A DNA stretch of 64,000 nucleotides from Chamaecyparis obtusa. Its lineage: Eukaryota > Streptophyta > Pinopsida > Cupressales > Cupressaceae. The stretch is taken from NCBI GenBank assembly GCA_027943335.1, contig BSBK01007740.1, positions 323,140 through 387,139 on the forward strand. The letters run 5' to 3'. The first letter of the stretch is position 1. Every line of letters starts with the position of its first letter. The notes beneath the pieces were generated by a model. The model did not search any database, was not told where the DNA came from, and worked only from the letters and a program-made list of their open reading frames with translations. The position numbers and the translations under genes are program-made. This document shows positions 11,577-22,079 of the stretch, piece by piece.

Positions 11577-12663
11577 CTACATGTGCAACTCTAGCCTGGC
11601 CTTCATTTCTCCTGTCTGTTCCACCTTGGCACTGAGGACATTCAAATGCCCTGTGACCTTCTTCTCCACAGTGAAAACATGTTCCATAGAAGCCTCCTCT
11701 TCCAGATCCTTGTCCTCTTCCTCTTCCTCTCTGATCTCTATTACTCTGATCCTGGAAACGATTGGAATTATTTCCTCTCTGATTCTAACTGCTACTAGCC
11801 TCATCCTTCTTTTTTGGATCTTCATTTCGGCCACCATATGACCGTCCACCAGATCTTCCACCATGAACTCTTCCATTTTGTCTGCTCTCAAACTTCTTGT
11901 TCAGCTTTTCCTCTACTTTTAGGGTAAACTAGTATTCCTCCTCAATACTATTCATTCGAACCAGATTCAACTCCTCCTGAATGCTTGGCCTTAACCCATT
12001 AAGGTATCGGGCAACTTTCTCCTTATCAGCTTCTGCATGGCCTGTTCTAATGAGCAGTCGATAGAACTCCTCTGTATACTCCTAAACAGATCTTCCTGCT
12101 TGCTTCAAACTTTACATTTTCTTTAGTAGGTCAAGCTCATAATCAACAAGAATGAATTGTCGCTTCAATTTATCCACCATCCGATCCCATCTTGTGATTT
12201 TATCTTTCCCTCTTCTATTTCACTCCAATTGAATTTTTTGCCACCAAATCTTCGCATGACCTTTCAGTCTGGCCTTCACAAATTTGACCCTATCAGGATC
12301 CTCAACATCTTCGTACTCAAAATATTCCTCACATTCATTGATCTAGTCAATCAATTCCTCTAGGTTAAGATTTCCAAAAAATGTAGGAACCTCAATCTTA
12401 GGTCTTTTCCCAATCTTGGAAATTGCCCGAAAAAGTCTTTCTTCCTCCTGGTTCACAATTTCAGCTTCTCCTTCTTGATATTCTTCTTCGGCTTCATCCT
12501 CGCTTTCATCTCTGACATTAAGATTCATTCCTCTGCGAATCTCTTCTTGCAATGCTCGCACTTGTCTCTGCAGCTCTCTAACCTCAAGTGTCACAGCACC
12601 AGCTCTCCTGCCACGTTCTCTTTGTGAAAGCATTTTCACGATGCGTGCTGAAACCCTAACCAC
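11577..12663 (-). pseudogene. Gag of element D
   Basis: The N-terminus begins near 12663 and includes an Arg/Glu-rich coiled coil and a segment KIEVPTFFGNLNLEELID typical of plant Ty3 gag. The middle (about 11900-12340) matches the conserved gag core but has stops. The C-terminal part is basic and Gly/Arg-rich and ends in one zinc knuckle, CFHCGEEGHRAFEC, near 11640-11690 in a different frame from the open stretch 11577-11891. It would form the virus-like particle shell. Confidence 0.82.
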
Positions 12664-12717
12664 GGTCCTGTGTAAACTACCTCACAGTCAGCGATCTATT
12701 TACACACTCAAGAACTT

Positions 12718-12731
12718 CCGCTCTGATACCA
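12718..12731 (-). other. Primer-binding site of element D
   Basis: Minus-strand TGGTATCAGAGCGG, two bases from the LTR at 12734, is complementary to initiator tRNA-Met and sets the element's orientation. Confidence 0.9.
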
Positions 12732-12733
12732 CT

Positions 12734-13587
12734 TGATGAAGGGTGCTCCCCTCAATACCACAAACACTCAACAGAAATAGAGAAACAACAACAATAATAT
12801 GCAAGAACAAAAAATTGGCTTCTTATTATCTCCACAAATGTGGAATTACAAACTTTCAGAATTACAATATGCAAAGCCACATGGGCATTCCCTTACAATA
12901 TTCTCTAGGACAAAGCCTCAAGTCAATACCCAGATCTACTACCTAGAACTGTCCTAGACAACACTACAGGCCTTCTTTATATAGGCAATTTCCACCGCCC
13001 GAGAAGGTTCTAGAAATTTAGCCCTTAGGGCCAACCAAACTTAGAATTATTTTATTTTACAATTTATTACATCAAAGTCGGCTCAAAATTAGTTTTGAAA
13101 CCCAAACAAAAATTTTGAAAAAAAATTATTTTCTGCCATTTCAGGTGACCCAACTTCCGAAGACCATAAGTCATCACCCGTTGACCCGATTGGCTATTAT
13201 AACCCCATTCTGGAAACACCACGAAGCACTCTACAAGCTTGATCGGTGCAAAGCGCCTGTCACCCAATTTTTCAACCTCATTCGGGCCTCTAAAGCCTTC
13301 AAAACTGAGTTCGAAGTTTCTATACCCTGCTGCCAATACCGAAAATCTTCAATATCTTCAAAACTAGACCTGATCTAGCCATGAAACTTTGCTGGCAGGC
13401 TGATATGACTGAGATGAACCTCCACATGTAAAATTAGAACATTCCAAGATCGTAAGACCAACTTACTAAAAAAAGCAAGTTTTCATAAATAGCAACTCTG
13501 CACAAGATAGCCCCTTATTGAATACAAAAATAGAAATATTTTTGGGTGATGCAAGATTTCTGTTACACCTAGGATGCTCCTGCATCA
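12734..13587 (-). repeat. 5' LTR of element D
   Basis: 854 bp, paired with 7236-8090. On the coding strand it begins TGATGCAGGAGCATCC. Confidence 0.9.
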
Positions 13588-15612
13588 AAGTTGGATATAC
13601 ATAGCAATAGATTTGGAACTTATGAGGATAACTTAAACTCTAAAAAGTCTATTTAGGAAGAAAAATAGTCAAAGAAGAGAGTGGAAAGTACAATTAAGAA
13701 AATTCTAAAGGACACAGGGATGATAGAACAAGAATTTATGATTGTAAAGCAGACAATAGCAGCTATTAGAGACATTGGAAAAAAGGAAGTTTTGTTTGTT
13801 CCACCCCGATCATCAATTGCAGATCAGTCAGTAGACATTCAAAATGTGGTGAAAGTGGAGAAAGTTAAGAAGGAACAAGAAATTAGGAAGTCTACAAGAT
13901 CTCCACTAGGTAAAAGAATAAAAGAAATGGCCTGTGGACCAGGTAAAAGGCAGAAAATAGTAGTAGCCCTAGTTCAAAGGGAAATAGTTGAAATCAAAGA
14001 TGATGAAGATACTCAAGTGAAAAAGAAGACATAGAAACCAAGGATTGAGAAGGTAAATGAACAAATTATTAATGATGGAGATTTTTCAAAAATGAACAAG
14101 TATTATGATCTTTACAACTATCTAGAGAAATTGAACTTGGAAAATACAGTTGTGAGACATATGATCCTAGCAAATAATTTGTTTGATACAATCCAAGGAA
14201 AGATACCTAATGATCTATGTGAGAAGCTAGTTAACAGGAAAAAGAGAGCAACTGAAGAAGATAATAAAATCAGAGAAAATTTGGTGAGAAAACTATGTGA
14301 TGTCAGAGATGAAGATCATTTTAAAGAAATCATGAAAGAACTTGGTACTCATCTGCGAAAAAAAAGAAGAACCATTCAGATAATGGGAGGTAACTATGAA
14401 GAGATAAACAAATAAACTGAGCAAGAAATAGTAAAGGTAATGACAGCAAGTGTTGCAGCAGAACAAGCTAAGGAAGCTGAGCATCAGAAGAGTCCCTCTT
14501 CACCATCAATTAACATTGAAAATGAATCAATGCATGTGGAAGGAACTAAGATCACATTGGACAGTAATGATAATCCTTTTAGCAACCTTGAGAACATTTT
14601 TGACAATTCGGCTCTAGAAGAACAGGATAGATCAATTGAAGAAGGAAAGAGAGAAACAAGGAAAGAAGAAGAAAAGAAAATAGAAAATCAAGCAAGTACG
14701 GAGATTCAAGGATAGAAAGAAGCACCTAGCAAAGAGGAAATCAGTCCTACACCTGAGATTGTAGCAAAGAAACCACAGATTGAATCAATTTTTGAAAGGT
14801 TTGGGAAAGAAGTTGATGATGATGATCAAATGGAGTTGATCACATCCCTAAACAAGATAATTGGAAAGAACAAGAAGGTAAAAATCCTTGAAGCATCATT
14901 GCTAGAAATAACAGAGAAGTTACAGAGTGTTGTGACTAACTAGATAATAGAGGAAGATCCACTGGAAAGAGCTAGAGAAGTTATGAAAGCATTTGATAAT
15001 GAGTTCACTAACTTATCATATATAACTATAGTGAAGGTTCAGGCAGCGTATGAGGCCAAAATATTTCATGATATAAGTCAAAATATCAGAAATGATACTA
15101 ACAATCTGGATGTACGTATAAAAGATCTTAGAAGGAATTTGGATAGAGGTAAAACTTTGTACATTCAGTGTACAAAATTTGAAAATCATGTTTCAGAAGT
15201 GGTTGAGAAGATTAAGGCTAAAGAGGTAGAAATTTAGTTAGAGGTAAATCTTTTAGCCAGCCCTAATATGAAAATTTTTGATGTTTAGAAAAGAATCAAA
15301 AAAATGTATGATGAAATAAGGATTCTTAATGATGAAAAAGACAAGAAATTGAGAAGATTTACTCTTCTTAGAGAGCACATTTCAGCAAAGATTGGCATAG
15401 TTGAAGGATAATTGGAAGAATGTCTTTCATCCAAGACATCCTATGAGAATTTCAACTTTGCAAACCTTCATGCATGTGAGATCGCATCTTATGGTCTATG
15501 TGCACTCGTCAATGTTTCAGACATAGTAAAGAAAGCATGGGAGAAGGAGACAGAGAACATTAAAGTGAACTTTGCAGATTGTGTTGCAAGCCTACCGGCT
15601 CTGCAATTTTGA
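13588..15612 (+). pseudogene. ORF2 of element A, C-terminal part
   Basis: This resumes in the same frame as 6886-7235 once element D and its AAGTT duplication are removed. One frame runs to TGA at 15610. It is interrupted by in-frame TAG/TAA codons near 13663, 13675, 14032, 14413, 14713, 14941, 15235, 15286 and 15409. The content is a Lys/Glu-rich, low-complexity middle followed by a long coiled-coil C-terminus (about 14800-15420). This is the layout seen in ORF2 of element B. Several stops fit CAG or CAA changed by C to T. No enzyme motif is visible. Confidence 0.65.
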
Positions 15613-15873
15613 ATCAAGGTAAACATTTTTTTGAGATCATAGTTTTTGACACCTTTTTGTCATTGTTGTCAAAGGGGGAGTGATATGATAGAAGAAAATT
15701 TATATATATGTTAAGGAAGTATATTCCTAGGGAGAGTATAGAATATAGATAAGATATATGGAGTTATAAGGACAACGAAGATATATTTTTGTTATGGCCA
15801 CAATTTTGAGTTTTGAAGTTTTGAGACTTAGCCAATTTTCTCATATGTTGCCACCAATGACAAAGGGGGAGAT
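15613..15873 (+). other. 3' untranslated region and polypurine tracts of element A
   Basis: Two AAAGGGGGAG tracts occur, at about 15670-15680 and 15861-15873. The second abuts the 3' LTR and is the expected plus-strand primer. Duplicate tracts upstream of the 3' LTR are a known trait of Sireviruses. Confidence 0.7.
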
Positions 15874-16704
15874 TTTTGGCAATTTGGATGAGTTAGATAT
15901 CTAGATGTTGTCATTATTGAAATATATGATCTACATGAAGACCGCATATGATAGAGAGCAAGTATGATAGAGTGTAGAGAAAAATTGTCTAAGTGTAAGC
16001 AGTATTTTCCTAGTGTACCCGGAGATAGTTTTGATTGGCGATGTCAATTAAAGTAAGTTCAGTGCTTGCACACTTGAACATAGATACTAAGATGCATATT
16101 GAAGACTCACCTGAGAGCACAAGTTTTTACAGCATGTACGGAAGAAGTTATTGCAGTATTACCGAAGATAGAGCTGAAGCTGACATGATAAAGAAAGAAG
16201 ACAGAACAAGTAAAGAGTTAAGGGATTATTTTGTTTATCAAAATAATGTCTTAATAATATTAGGTATGACATCCTAGATGTTAAACCTTGGGTAAAATGT
16301 ATTTTGTAAAGTGCTTTATGTTTTGTAAAGCCAACTGTAAGAGTTATTAGTCCTAATAACTTGTATAAATGTAAGGCATATGGAATGTGAAGAAGTGTAA
16401 TGAAATAGATGATATAGTGAACATATATGTGAAAGGTATTGATGCAAAGTTGTGAGAGATAATAAATAAAGTATAAGGTTATGTACCTTGCCCTATTTTG
16501 TAATCAGTAATTATTGTAAATTACATGTGTGGGTAGTGGGCTCATCTTGTAATCATTCTATTTTGTACTACCAACACTTAGCAGGGTTGAGGCTTCTAAC
16601 AAGGCCTATAGTCCCTTAATCAGGACTGAGATACTATATATATGTAACAGGCTCCTAACAAGGTCAACATCCTTAACAAAATACATTTTATTAGTGGATC
16701 TTTG
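15874..16704 (+). repeat. 3' LTR of element A, first segment
   Basis: Matches the 5' LTR from 3075 onward (its first bases are TTTTGG where the 5' copy has TGTTGG). It stops at GGATCTTTG where element B is inserted. It has one copy of the 127-bp unit and keeps the TATAAAT box at 16364-16370. Confidence 0.9.
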
Positions 16705-16900
16705 TGTTGGCATTAAGCAGAATTGCCACCAGTGACAACACTTATTTGCGTTCATAGTGCAAACCGAGCAGACAGTGCAAACCGAGCAGACAGTGCAAAC
16801 CGAGCAAACAGTGCAAACTGAGCAGATAGTGCAAACCGAGCAGACAGTGCAAACCAAGGAAGTTAGTACAAACCAAACAGGACAGTGTAAACCGAGTAAC
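16705..16900 (+). repeat. 5' LTR of element B, first segment
   Basis: U3 start of the LTR, interrupted by element G at the GTAAC target. It resumes at 19494. The two pieces total 1080 bp, against 1134 bp for the 3' LTR; the 54-bp gap equals three 18-bp repeat units. Confidence 0.9.
16757..16862 (+). repeat. 18-bp tandem repeat in U3 of element B
   Basis: About six copies of GTGCAAACCGAGCAGACA with minor variants. The same array has about nine copies in the 3' LTR (25523-25690) and about six in element E. Cys-rich peptides read across it on the other strand are artefacts of the repeat. Confidence 0.9.
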
Positions 16901-17233
16901 TGTTAGGATTTGATAACCATCAAATCTTCCCAAGAACACCTGCATGCAAAGACTGCTACAAGAATGAAGACAGAAGAGAGACAGAAAGCTATGGCGGCCA
17001 ATAGGCCAGAGACAGGAAAATCATCTTGACAGAAATAAGCTTCTATTAACAAAAATGAAATTACAATACAATCTCCTTATGAATTACAAAGCGGTGAATC
17101 CTTATAAAGGATACCGAAACCCTAAAAGGGAAACATCTAAGAAATGGAAACTTTCCTAAGTCTAACTTAAGCTAAGAGTAGAGAACTAATAATTAACTGA
17201 TTTAATTATTAGCAATACTCGACTACTCTAACA
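16901..17233 (-). repeat. 3' LTR of element G
   Basis: 333 bp with TGTTAGG and CTAACA ends. The minus-strand polypurine tract (AAGGGGGGG) follows at about 17234-17243. Confidence 0.92.
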
Positions 17234-17243
17234 CCCCCCCTTA

Positions 17244-18512
17244 AGTGTAACTTAGGGAGAAGCAAAAAAAGCTAAACTACTGCAGAAAGCAGGAAAGATG
17301 GGTCCCGGCAACTAGGCCTGAACAGGTACCCAAAACATAAAGCAAAAGATGTCCCAGAGAAAGGAACAAGAAAGAGCATGAAGCATCTCTGAAGCATGAA
17401 GCTACAAACACTGTCAGAAGAATACTGCTGAAACCCCACTGAAATAGTGCATGACCAGGTAGAGAAGACAAAGTCTGAAGAGCTGATCAATCAAAGAGGT
17501 GACCTCCAAAATAGGAATGAATGAGTGTCTATATAGTAGATGATCCATCTCACCGAAATGCATAGGTGCCTAGCCACTGCATCCGCCTAGTACATAGGAA
17601 CAAAAACTGAATACGTAGATCACTCAACCGAACCAAGGAAGCAATAGAGCCAACAGGTGAACCCCCCCATAATGCTGAACGGGGTGACAGGAACACTAAA
17701 ATGCAATGCCAGAAACATCTGCAAGAAGAAGAAACAGGAACACCTATGTGCAAAAGAAGGTACAAGCATAGGATAAAAGGCGGTGTCATAGACACAGTCT
17801 ACATGGGCTAATGTCATGGAAGGTACGCTCACTTGACAAGAGTGGATGCGCCTATAGTGGCAAATGCATCAGAATCCCCCCATGGCACTTTATAACTGAG
17901 TGCGAATACTAAAACTGAACCAGGTGAAAAAGATCCTAGAAATGTAGAAGAGGGCACTTTATCTCAGTGCATTTACAAAACAAAGATACATCAGAAAGAG
18001 CATGCAAGCTCAGAAGTCAGAAAAAAGAGTGCACTAAGAAACCAGAAGAAGAGATCCCCGGACCTGTAGAACCAAGCACACCACCAGAGGGCATAAACTG
18101 CATAACTCAGATGAGTGAAAACCTAGAGTAAAATCAGGAAAAATAACCTCTGCCACTGAATAGCACACTGAACCAGCTTTTCGACGATATCTCATTTGCC
18201 GAAAAAGGAGTCCGGATGAGCCAGATATGACTCCCGGAAGGCAAAAAGAGACATCAGATAACAACAGCAAAAAAAGCTATTAAAATGGTGGAACCAAAAA
18301 CCCTAACCTCCACCATCGAAAAGATCTCGGAAAGAGCTTTCTGACGGTATATGGAAGTCAGAAAAAGACCCCCGGATGCTCCCTGTAGAGCGAGAAACAT
18401 CCAGGTACCCCCAAAAAGGCAAAAAAGAGATGTGTTAAGCCCCAGGGGCTAAAAAAAATAGGCCCCCGGGCGCATGGCGTGCTCCAGGGGCTAGGCTGCA
18501 GCCCCTGGTCTG
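17244..18512 (-). other. Noncoding interior of element G
   Basis: About 1.27 kb with no frame resembling gag, pol or any family I recognise. Short open frames occur on both strands without coherent motifs. Confidence 0.6.
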
Positions 18513-18824
18513 TCATGTGACCGCCGCTGAGAACAAAAGGGGCCGGCGGGGCTTAAAACCTGTCGGGCGGCGCGGCGGTGGAGGAGCCGGGAGGAGCTGG
18601 CGGAGGCCGCGAAGGAGCCGAGCGGAGCGGTGGCCAGGCTGGTGGCGGGGGACGCTGCGGGCGGCGCTGGTGCTGGTGGTGGGTGGGCCGGCGAAGCGGA
18701 GGGTGTGGGTGCGGGCGGCAGGGCCGAGGGCGGCGGAGGCCGCAGACTGGCGGCGCAGTGGCCGCTGGTGGTGCGGCGGAGGAGACCTGGTGGCGGTGGG
18801 GAAAAGCGCAGCCAAGGGCAGCAT
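18513..18824 (-). CDS. GC-rich Pro/Arg/Ala-rich ORF in element G, possibly a captured host fragment
   Basis: The 103-codon minus-strand frame begins MLPLAALF and is rich in Pro, Arg, Ala and Ser. It sits in a block (about 18510-18840) that is strikingly GC-rich compared with the AT-rich surroundings. It lies downstream, on the same strand, of a TATA box, telo-box and two site II motifs, so it could be the 5' part of a captured gene. GC-rich DNA has few stops and open frames also exist on the plus strand here, so coding is unproven. No domain is recognised. Confidence 0.25.
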   Translation of the reverse strand: MLPLAALFPTATRSPPPHHQRPLRRQSAASAALGPAARTHTLRFAGPPTTSTSAARSVPRHQPGHRSARLLRGLRQLLPAPPPPRRPTGFKPRRPLLFSAAVT

Positions 18825-18975
18825 GTTGTTGAAATAAACTGCGCGCGGAATAAAACCGTAGAAAAAATATTAAGAAACCATGTGTTTTTTAAATTTTTTT
18901 TCGATTTTCGTGCCCGTACGGCCCGTAGGAGGCTGAAAAAATTCCCCAGAGGCCCCGGTGTCCAAATCGGACGAG

Positions 18976-19040
18976 CTTTATATAGATTCTAGGGTTTTTG
19001 GGCCTTCTGGACGCAATGGAAGTGTCCGTTTGGGCCCAAA
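18976..19040 (-). promoter_or_regulatory. Promoter-like cluster in element G: TATA box, telo-box and two site II motifs
   Basis: On the minus strand, in order, are a site II core inside TTGGGCCCAA (about 19030-19039), a second GGCCCA (18999-19004), a telo-box AAACCCTA (18990-18997) and CTATATAAAG (18976-18985). Site II plus telo-box upstream of TATA is the known arrangement of plant ribosomal-protein and cell-proliferation promoters. The link to the GC-rich ORF about 150 bp downstream is inferred. Confidence 0.5.
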
Positions 19041-19142
19041 ATGCCTCCAAAAATAGAGACCCCCCAGAACCACTAAAAAAAGCCAAGAAAGCTTCTGAAA
19101 CCCTTTGTGCTTCAATAAAACAGGAACAGTGAACCGCAGATC

Positions 19143-19155
19143 AGCTCTGATACCA
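19143..19155 (-). other. Primer-binding site of element G
   Basis: Minus-strand TGGTATCAGAGCT directly adjoins the LTR at 19156, complementary to initiator tRNA-Met. Confidence 0.9.
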
Positions 19156-19488
19156 TGTTAGGATTTGATAACCATCAAATCTTCCCAAGAACACCTGCAT
19201 GCAAAGACTGCTACAAGAATGAAGACAGAAGAGAGACAGAAAGCTATGGCGGCCAATAGGCCAGAGACAGGAAAATCATCTTGACAGAAATAAGCTTCTA
19301 TTAACAAAAATGAAATTACAATACAATCTCCTTATGAATTACAAAGCGGTGAATCCTTATAAAGGATACCGAAACCCTAAAAGGGAAACATCTAAGAAAT
19401 GGAAACTTTCCTGAGTCTAACTTAAGCTAAGAGTAGAGAACTAATAATTAACTGATTTAATTATTAGCAATACTCGACTACTCTAACA
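19156..19488 (-). repeat. 5' LTR of element G
   Basis: 333 bp, one visible base difference from the other LTR (CCTGAGTC here, CCTAAGTC in the left copy). Confidence 0.92.
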
Positions 19489-19493
19489 GTAAC

Positions 19494-20377
19494 ATCATGT
19501 CTACCGAGTCACCAGTATTTACTGAGTTCAAAACCTACCGAGTGATCAGTATGAACCGTGCCTTCACTTCTACCGAGTGCATGACGATGCCGAGTAATGC
19601 AGTGGACGCCGAGTATCAGAAAGTCACCGAGTTAGTTTGCAGGAACCGAGTAACCATACTTGGGCCGACTTAGTAGCACTTATGTTTATTTGTCAAGCCG
19701 ACTTTGTAATTGTAATTGTAATTAATTGTTTAAGACTTGTATATAAACAAAATTGTAAAATGTCAAGATGTATGAAAAAAAAGAATATATGTGAAAGAGA
19801 AAGAAAGGCAGAGATAAGCAAATTACAGAAAGCTTCAGCAGTATAAGGAACAGCAAAGATAAATTCATCACAGAAGGTGATCAGTACATCAGCGAATCTC
19901 AATCAGCAATCCAGTTGCAAAGCAAGAGATCTACTGTTTCATTCTAACAGGTGAATCAGTACTAAATCCTTTAACCGGGTAGACTTAACAGTCTTTTGTA
20001 AAATCTCTTTACCGAGTGCATACTTCATTGTATGTTTGTAAATCCTTTAACAGGGTGGATTTAGCAATCCTTATTGCTCCTAACAGGGCAGATCATCAGA
20101 AGTGATCAAATTGTAAGCCTTAACCGGCCAACTTTATTCTGCAGTATTAAAGCTTTGTGGGTTTCATCCCCACCCCAGTTTTACTTTCTTTTGGAAGGTT
20201 TCTTGGTAACCAAATCTATGTGTCACTATTGTGAATTTTTTAAGTTTCATGCTTTCTATATGCAAAAGGTTAAAAGTGAATTACATGTTAATACATCTGT
20301 AATTGAAAAAAAATTTGGAATTACTGATTCACCCCTCCCCTCTCAGTAACTCGGTTAATTCCTGAATATTTCCAACA
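19494..20377 (+). repeat. 5' LTR of element B, second segment
   Basis: Continues the LTR after element G to TCCAACA. It contains many ACCGAGT phrases, a TATATAAA box and the U5 C-rich hairpin (one stem base altered here compared with the 3' LTR). Confidence 0.9.
19740..19747 (+). promoter_or_regulatory. TATA box of the 5' LTR of element B
   Basis: TATATAAA is conserved at 25967-25974 in the 3' LTR and in both LTRs of element E. Element G is inserted upstream of it and separates it from the 18-bp array. Confidence 0.5.
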
Positions 20378-20379
20378 AT

Positions 20380-20391
20380 TGGTATCAGAGC
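20380..20391 (+). other. Primer-binding site of element B
   Basis: TGGTATCAGAGC two bases after the 5' LTR, the same site as in element A. Confidence 0.9.
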
Positions 20392-20443
20392 ATCATTGGT
20401 TCTCAAGATAAAGCTTAACTAGCTTGAGCAAAGATCTAAGACA

Positions 20444-21637
20444 ATGGAGGTATTCAAACTGAACAAGGTGATTGAAAATGAAAAGCTAGATCTGGAAATG
20501 GCCATAGCTAAACTCAAAGAAGCAAAAGAACATCTTTCCCAATCTTTAAGAAGAAGGAAGGAACTTGCAAATCAGATGAATGATCAGAATTACATTGAAG
20601 AAAAGATTGAAGATCTTTTTCCCTCAAATAACTTAGATGAAGCAAACAATGCTGTCAAAGAACTCCTAGAAAAGAATGGGTCTCTGCAGGAAGAAGTGAG
20701 AAAATTGAAAAGAGAACAAGAACTACACTCTACAAGATTCTGTGAGATTTTGGAACAAAGAAACAAGTTGAAAGATGAATTAGATGGAAGAAACATTGAA
20801 GTCCAAAATAAAACCCTTCAGCTAGAAAACCTAATTGATCAGATCTCTCATACAAATGAGGAAATTCTGAATCTAAGATCAAAAATAGAAAGCACAAGAG
20901 AAGAACTAAGATCTGAAAAGGAAATCAATCTAAGATTGGTGGATGACCTAAACGCTGAAAAAAAAATCAATGAAGGAATGCTGAAAAGCCAAGAAGACCT
21001 GAATCAGCTGTATGAGCGAAATCTTCATAGGCAAAAAGGAAAAGCAGGACTTGGATACAAAGGAGAAGGCGAATCTTCTAAGCAAGGTACTCAAAGAAAT
21101 CAAAAACCTACTTGTAATCATTGTGGTAAAATAAGACATACTTCAAATAAATGTTGGAATAATGAAAAAGCAGAATTCAATAGAAAATGTTACAACTGCA
21201 ATCAACCTGGTCACAAAGCAAATGAATGCAGGGAAAAACCTAGATTCAGAGGTAATTGTCACAAGTGCAACAAACAGGGTCACAAGGCATCCGAGTGCAG
21301 ATCCAAGACATTTAATCCAGCAGAACAAATTATGAAAGCAATGTTTGGATGGGACTACAACACCTGGTGTAGATGTCATTACTGTGGAGAATATAGACAC
21401 ATTGGCATGAATTGCATAAAACATCATCTAAGGAAAAGAGATACTACCGTAAGATGCTTCAAATGCACTAAACTCGGTCACATAGCCAGAAACTACATGA
21501 ATGCTAGTGAAGTTGAAGATGGAAAGAAGAATGAAGCAACTAAGGTTAGGAAACAGGTGAGACAAAAATGGATTCCTAAAGCTACCGAGCAATCCACTCC
21601 AAGTAATGGAATGGACGGCTCTACCGACTCAAACTAA
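20444..21637 (+). CDS. Gag-like coiled-coil protein with five zinc knuckles (element B)
   Basis: An uninterrupted 397-codon frame whose ATG has A at -3 and G at +4. Residues 1-200 are a continuous Leu/Glu/Lys heptad coiled coil. Residues 205-225 carry GLGYKGEGESSKQG, like the region before the zinc knuckle in Copia gag. Five CCHC-type knuckles follow: CNHCGKIRHTSNKC, CYNCNQPGHKANEC, CHKCNKQGHKASEC, CHYCGEYRHIGMNC and CFKCTKLGHIARNY. The last has lost its final Cys; element E keeps it (RNC). A basic tail follows. There is no capsid or enzyme domain. It probably binds and packages RNA and oligomerises through the coil, perhaps joining particles built by an autonomous Copia gag; that part is inference. 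Confidence 0.8.
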   Translation: MEVFKLNKVIENEKLDLEMAIAKLKEAKEHLSQSLRRRKELANQMNDQNYIEEKIEDLFPSNNLDEANNAVKELLEKNGSLQEEVRKLKREQELHSTRFCEILEQRNKLKDELDGRNIEVQNKTLQLENLIDQISHTNEEILNLRSKIESTREELRSEKEINLRLVDDLNAEKKINEGMLKSQEDLNQLYERNLHRQKGKAGLGYKGEGESSKQGTQRNQKPTCNHCGKIRHTSNKCWNNEKAEFNRKCYNCNQPGHKANECREKPRFRGNCHKCNKQGHKASECRSKTFNPAEQIMKAMFGWDYNTWCRCHYCGEYRHIGMNCIKHHLRKRDTTVRCFKCTKLGHIARNYMNASEVEDGKKNEATKVRKQVRQKWIPKATEQSTPSNGMDGSTDSN

Positions 21638-22079
21638 ATTTCCAAGAAAGCACTGGAACTGTATTCTCATAGACCAATCTCAAGCAGTTCTAGAACCGAA
21701 TTAAAAGAAAGATCTAAATCAGCATGCAAGATGCAGTAAGATCACAGGGAGGTCGGTATCAGTCTTCACCGAGCGAGGTCGGTATCAGATTTCACCGAGC
21801 AAGGTCGGTACCTGTCTTTACCGAGCGAGGTCGGAGCATTATGAATTCCCGAGTTCACCGAGTTGTGAAGTCTTTACCGAGCAATTAATTCTTAGTGGGT
21901 GACAGTCTGTCAGAATTCATACCCTAATTTGTAATGAGCATTAATGACAGAGTTGTAAACAAAAAGCAAGTAATCGAACTCATTCTTCACCGCGAACCTT
22001 TAGCACTTTGAGAGCAGAAAATTTCAAGAGCAACCCGGCGATTCAATACTTTTGCGAGAGGAATTTTCTGTGAGCTATC
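21638..22079 (+). other. Spacer between gag-like ORF and ORF2 of element B, with CCGAG/TCGGT repeats
   Basis: 442 bases without a reading frame. At 21750-21890 a roughly 26-30-bp unit containing GGTCGGTA followed by ACCGAGC is repeated about three to four times. TCGGTA and TACCGA can pair, so small hairpins are possible. Element E has an equivalent region at about 61795-61940. Confidence 0.6.

Larger units (their letters stand above)
7236..13587 (-). mobile_element. Element D: Ty3/gypsy chromovirus, minus strand
   Basis: A full-length element of 6352 bp with LTRs of 855 and 854 bp that start TGATG and end CATCA. It is flanked by a perfect 5-bp duplication AAGTT (7231-7235 and 13588-13592). 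The minus-strand order is LTR, tRNA-Met primer site, gag with one zinc knuckle, protease, reverse transcriptase, RNase H, integrase, chromodomain, LTR. This is the order of Ty3 chromoviruses. Many stop codons and frameshifts make it inactive. It lies inside element A's ORF2 and so is younger than A. Confidence 0.93.
16901..19488 (-). mobile_element. Element G: young noncoding LTR retrotransposon inserted in the 5' LTR of B
   Basis: 2588 bp with two 333-bp LTRs (16901-17233 and 19156-19488) that I find to differ at one base. It is flanked by a perfect GTAAC duplication (16896-16900 and 19489-19493). A tRNA-Met primer site next to the right LTR and a run of G on the minus strand next to the left LTR give minus orientation. 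The 1.9-kb interior lacks gag and pol, so it is a LARD-type non-autonomous element. It does hold a GC-rich block and a promoter-like cluster that look foreign to the element. The near-identical LTRs make it the youngest insertion of the stack. Confidence 0.92.

Noticed and set aside
4376..15873. Possibility that frequent in-frame TAG codons reflect stop-codon readthrough or recoding
   Set aside because: Stops coexist with frameshifts and lost zinc-binding residues, and B/E comparison shows stops as recent point changes.
16757..16862. Regular short repeats that could suggest a CRISPR array
   Set aside because: Units are contiguous 18-bp copies without unique spacers, lie inside a plant LTR and differ between LTRs by whole units.
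16606..16945. Cys-rich 'VCTVCS' repeat peptides here and at 25495-25758 and 57984-58193
   Set aside because: They are the translation of the 18-bp LTR repeat (18 is a multiple of three), so long frames appear without coding.
18517..18992. Plus-strand Gly/Arg-rich frames over the GC-rich block
   Set aside because: High GC removes stops in several frames at once; only the minus-strand frame has a matching upstream promoter-like cluster, and even that is weak.
21100..21500. Host cellular zinc-knuckle (CNBP-like) protein
   Set aside because: Bounded by LTR, primer site and ORF2 of element B, and copied in element E; the coiled-coil plus KGLGYKG-type region is gag-like.
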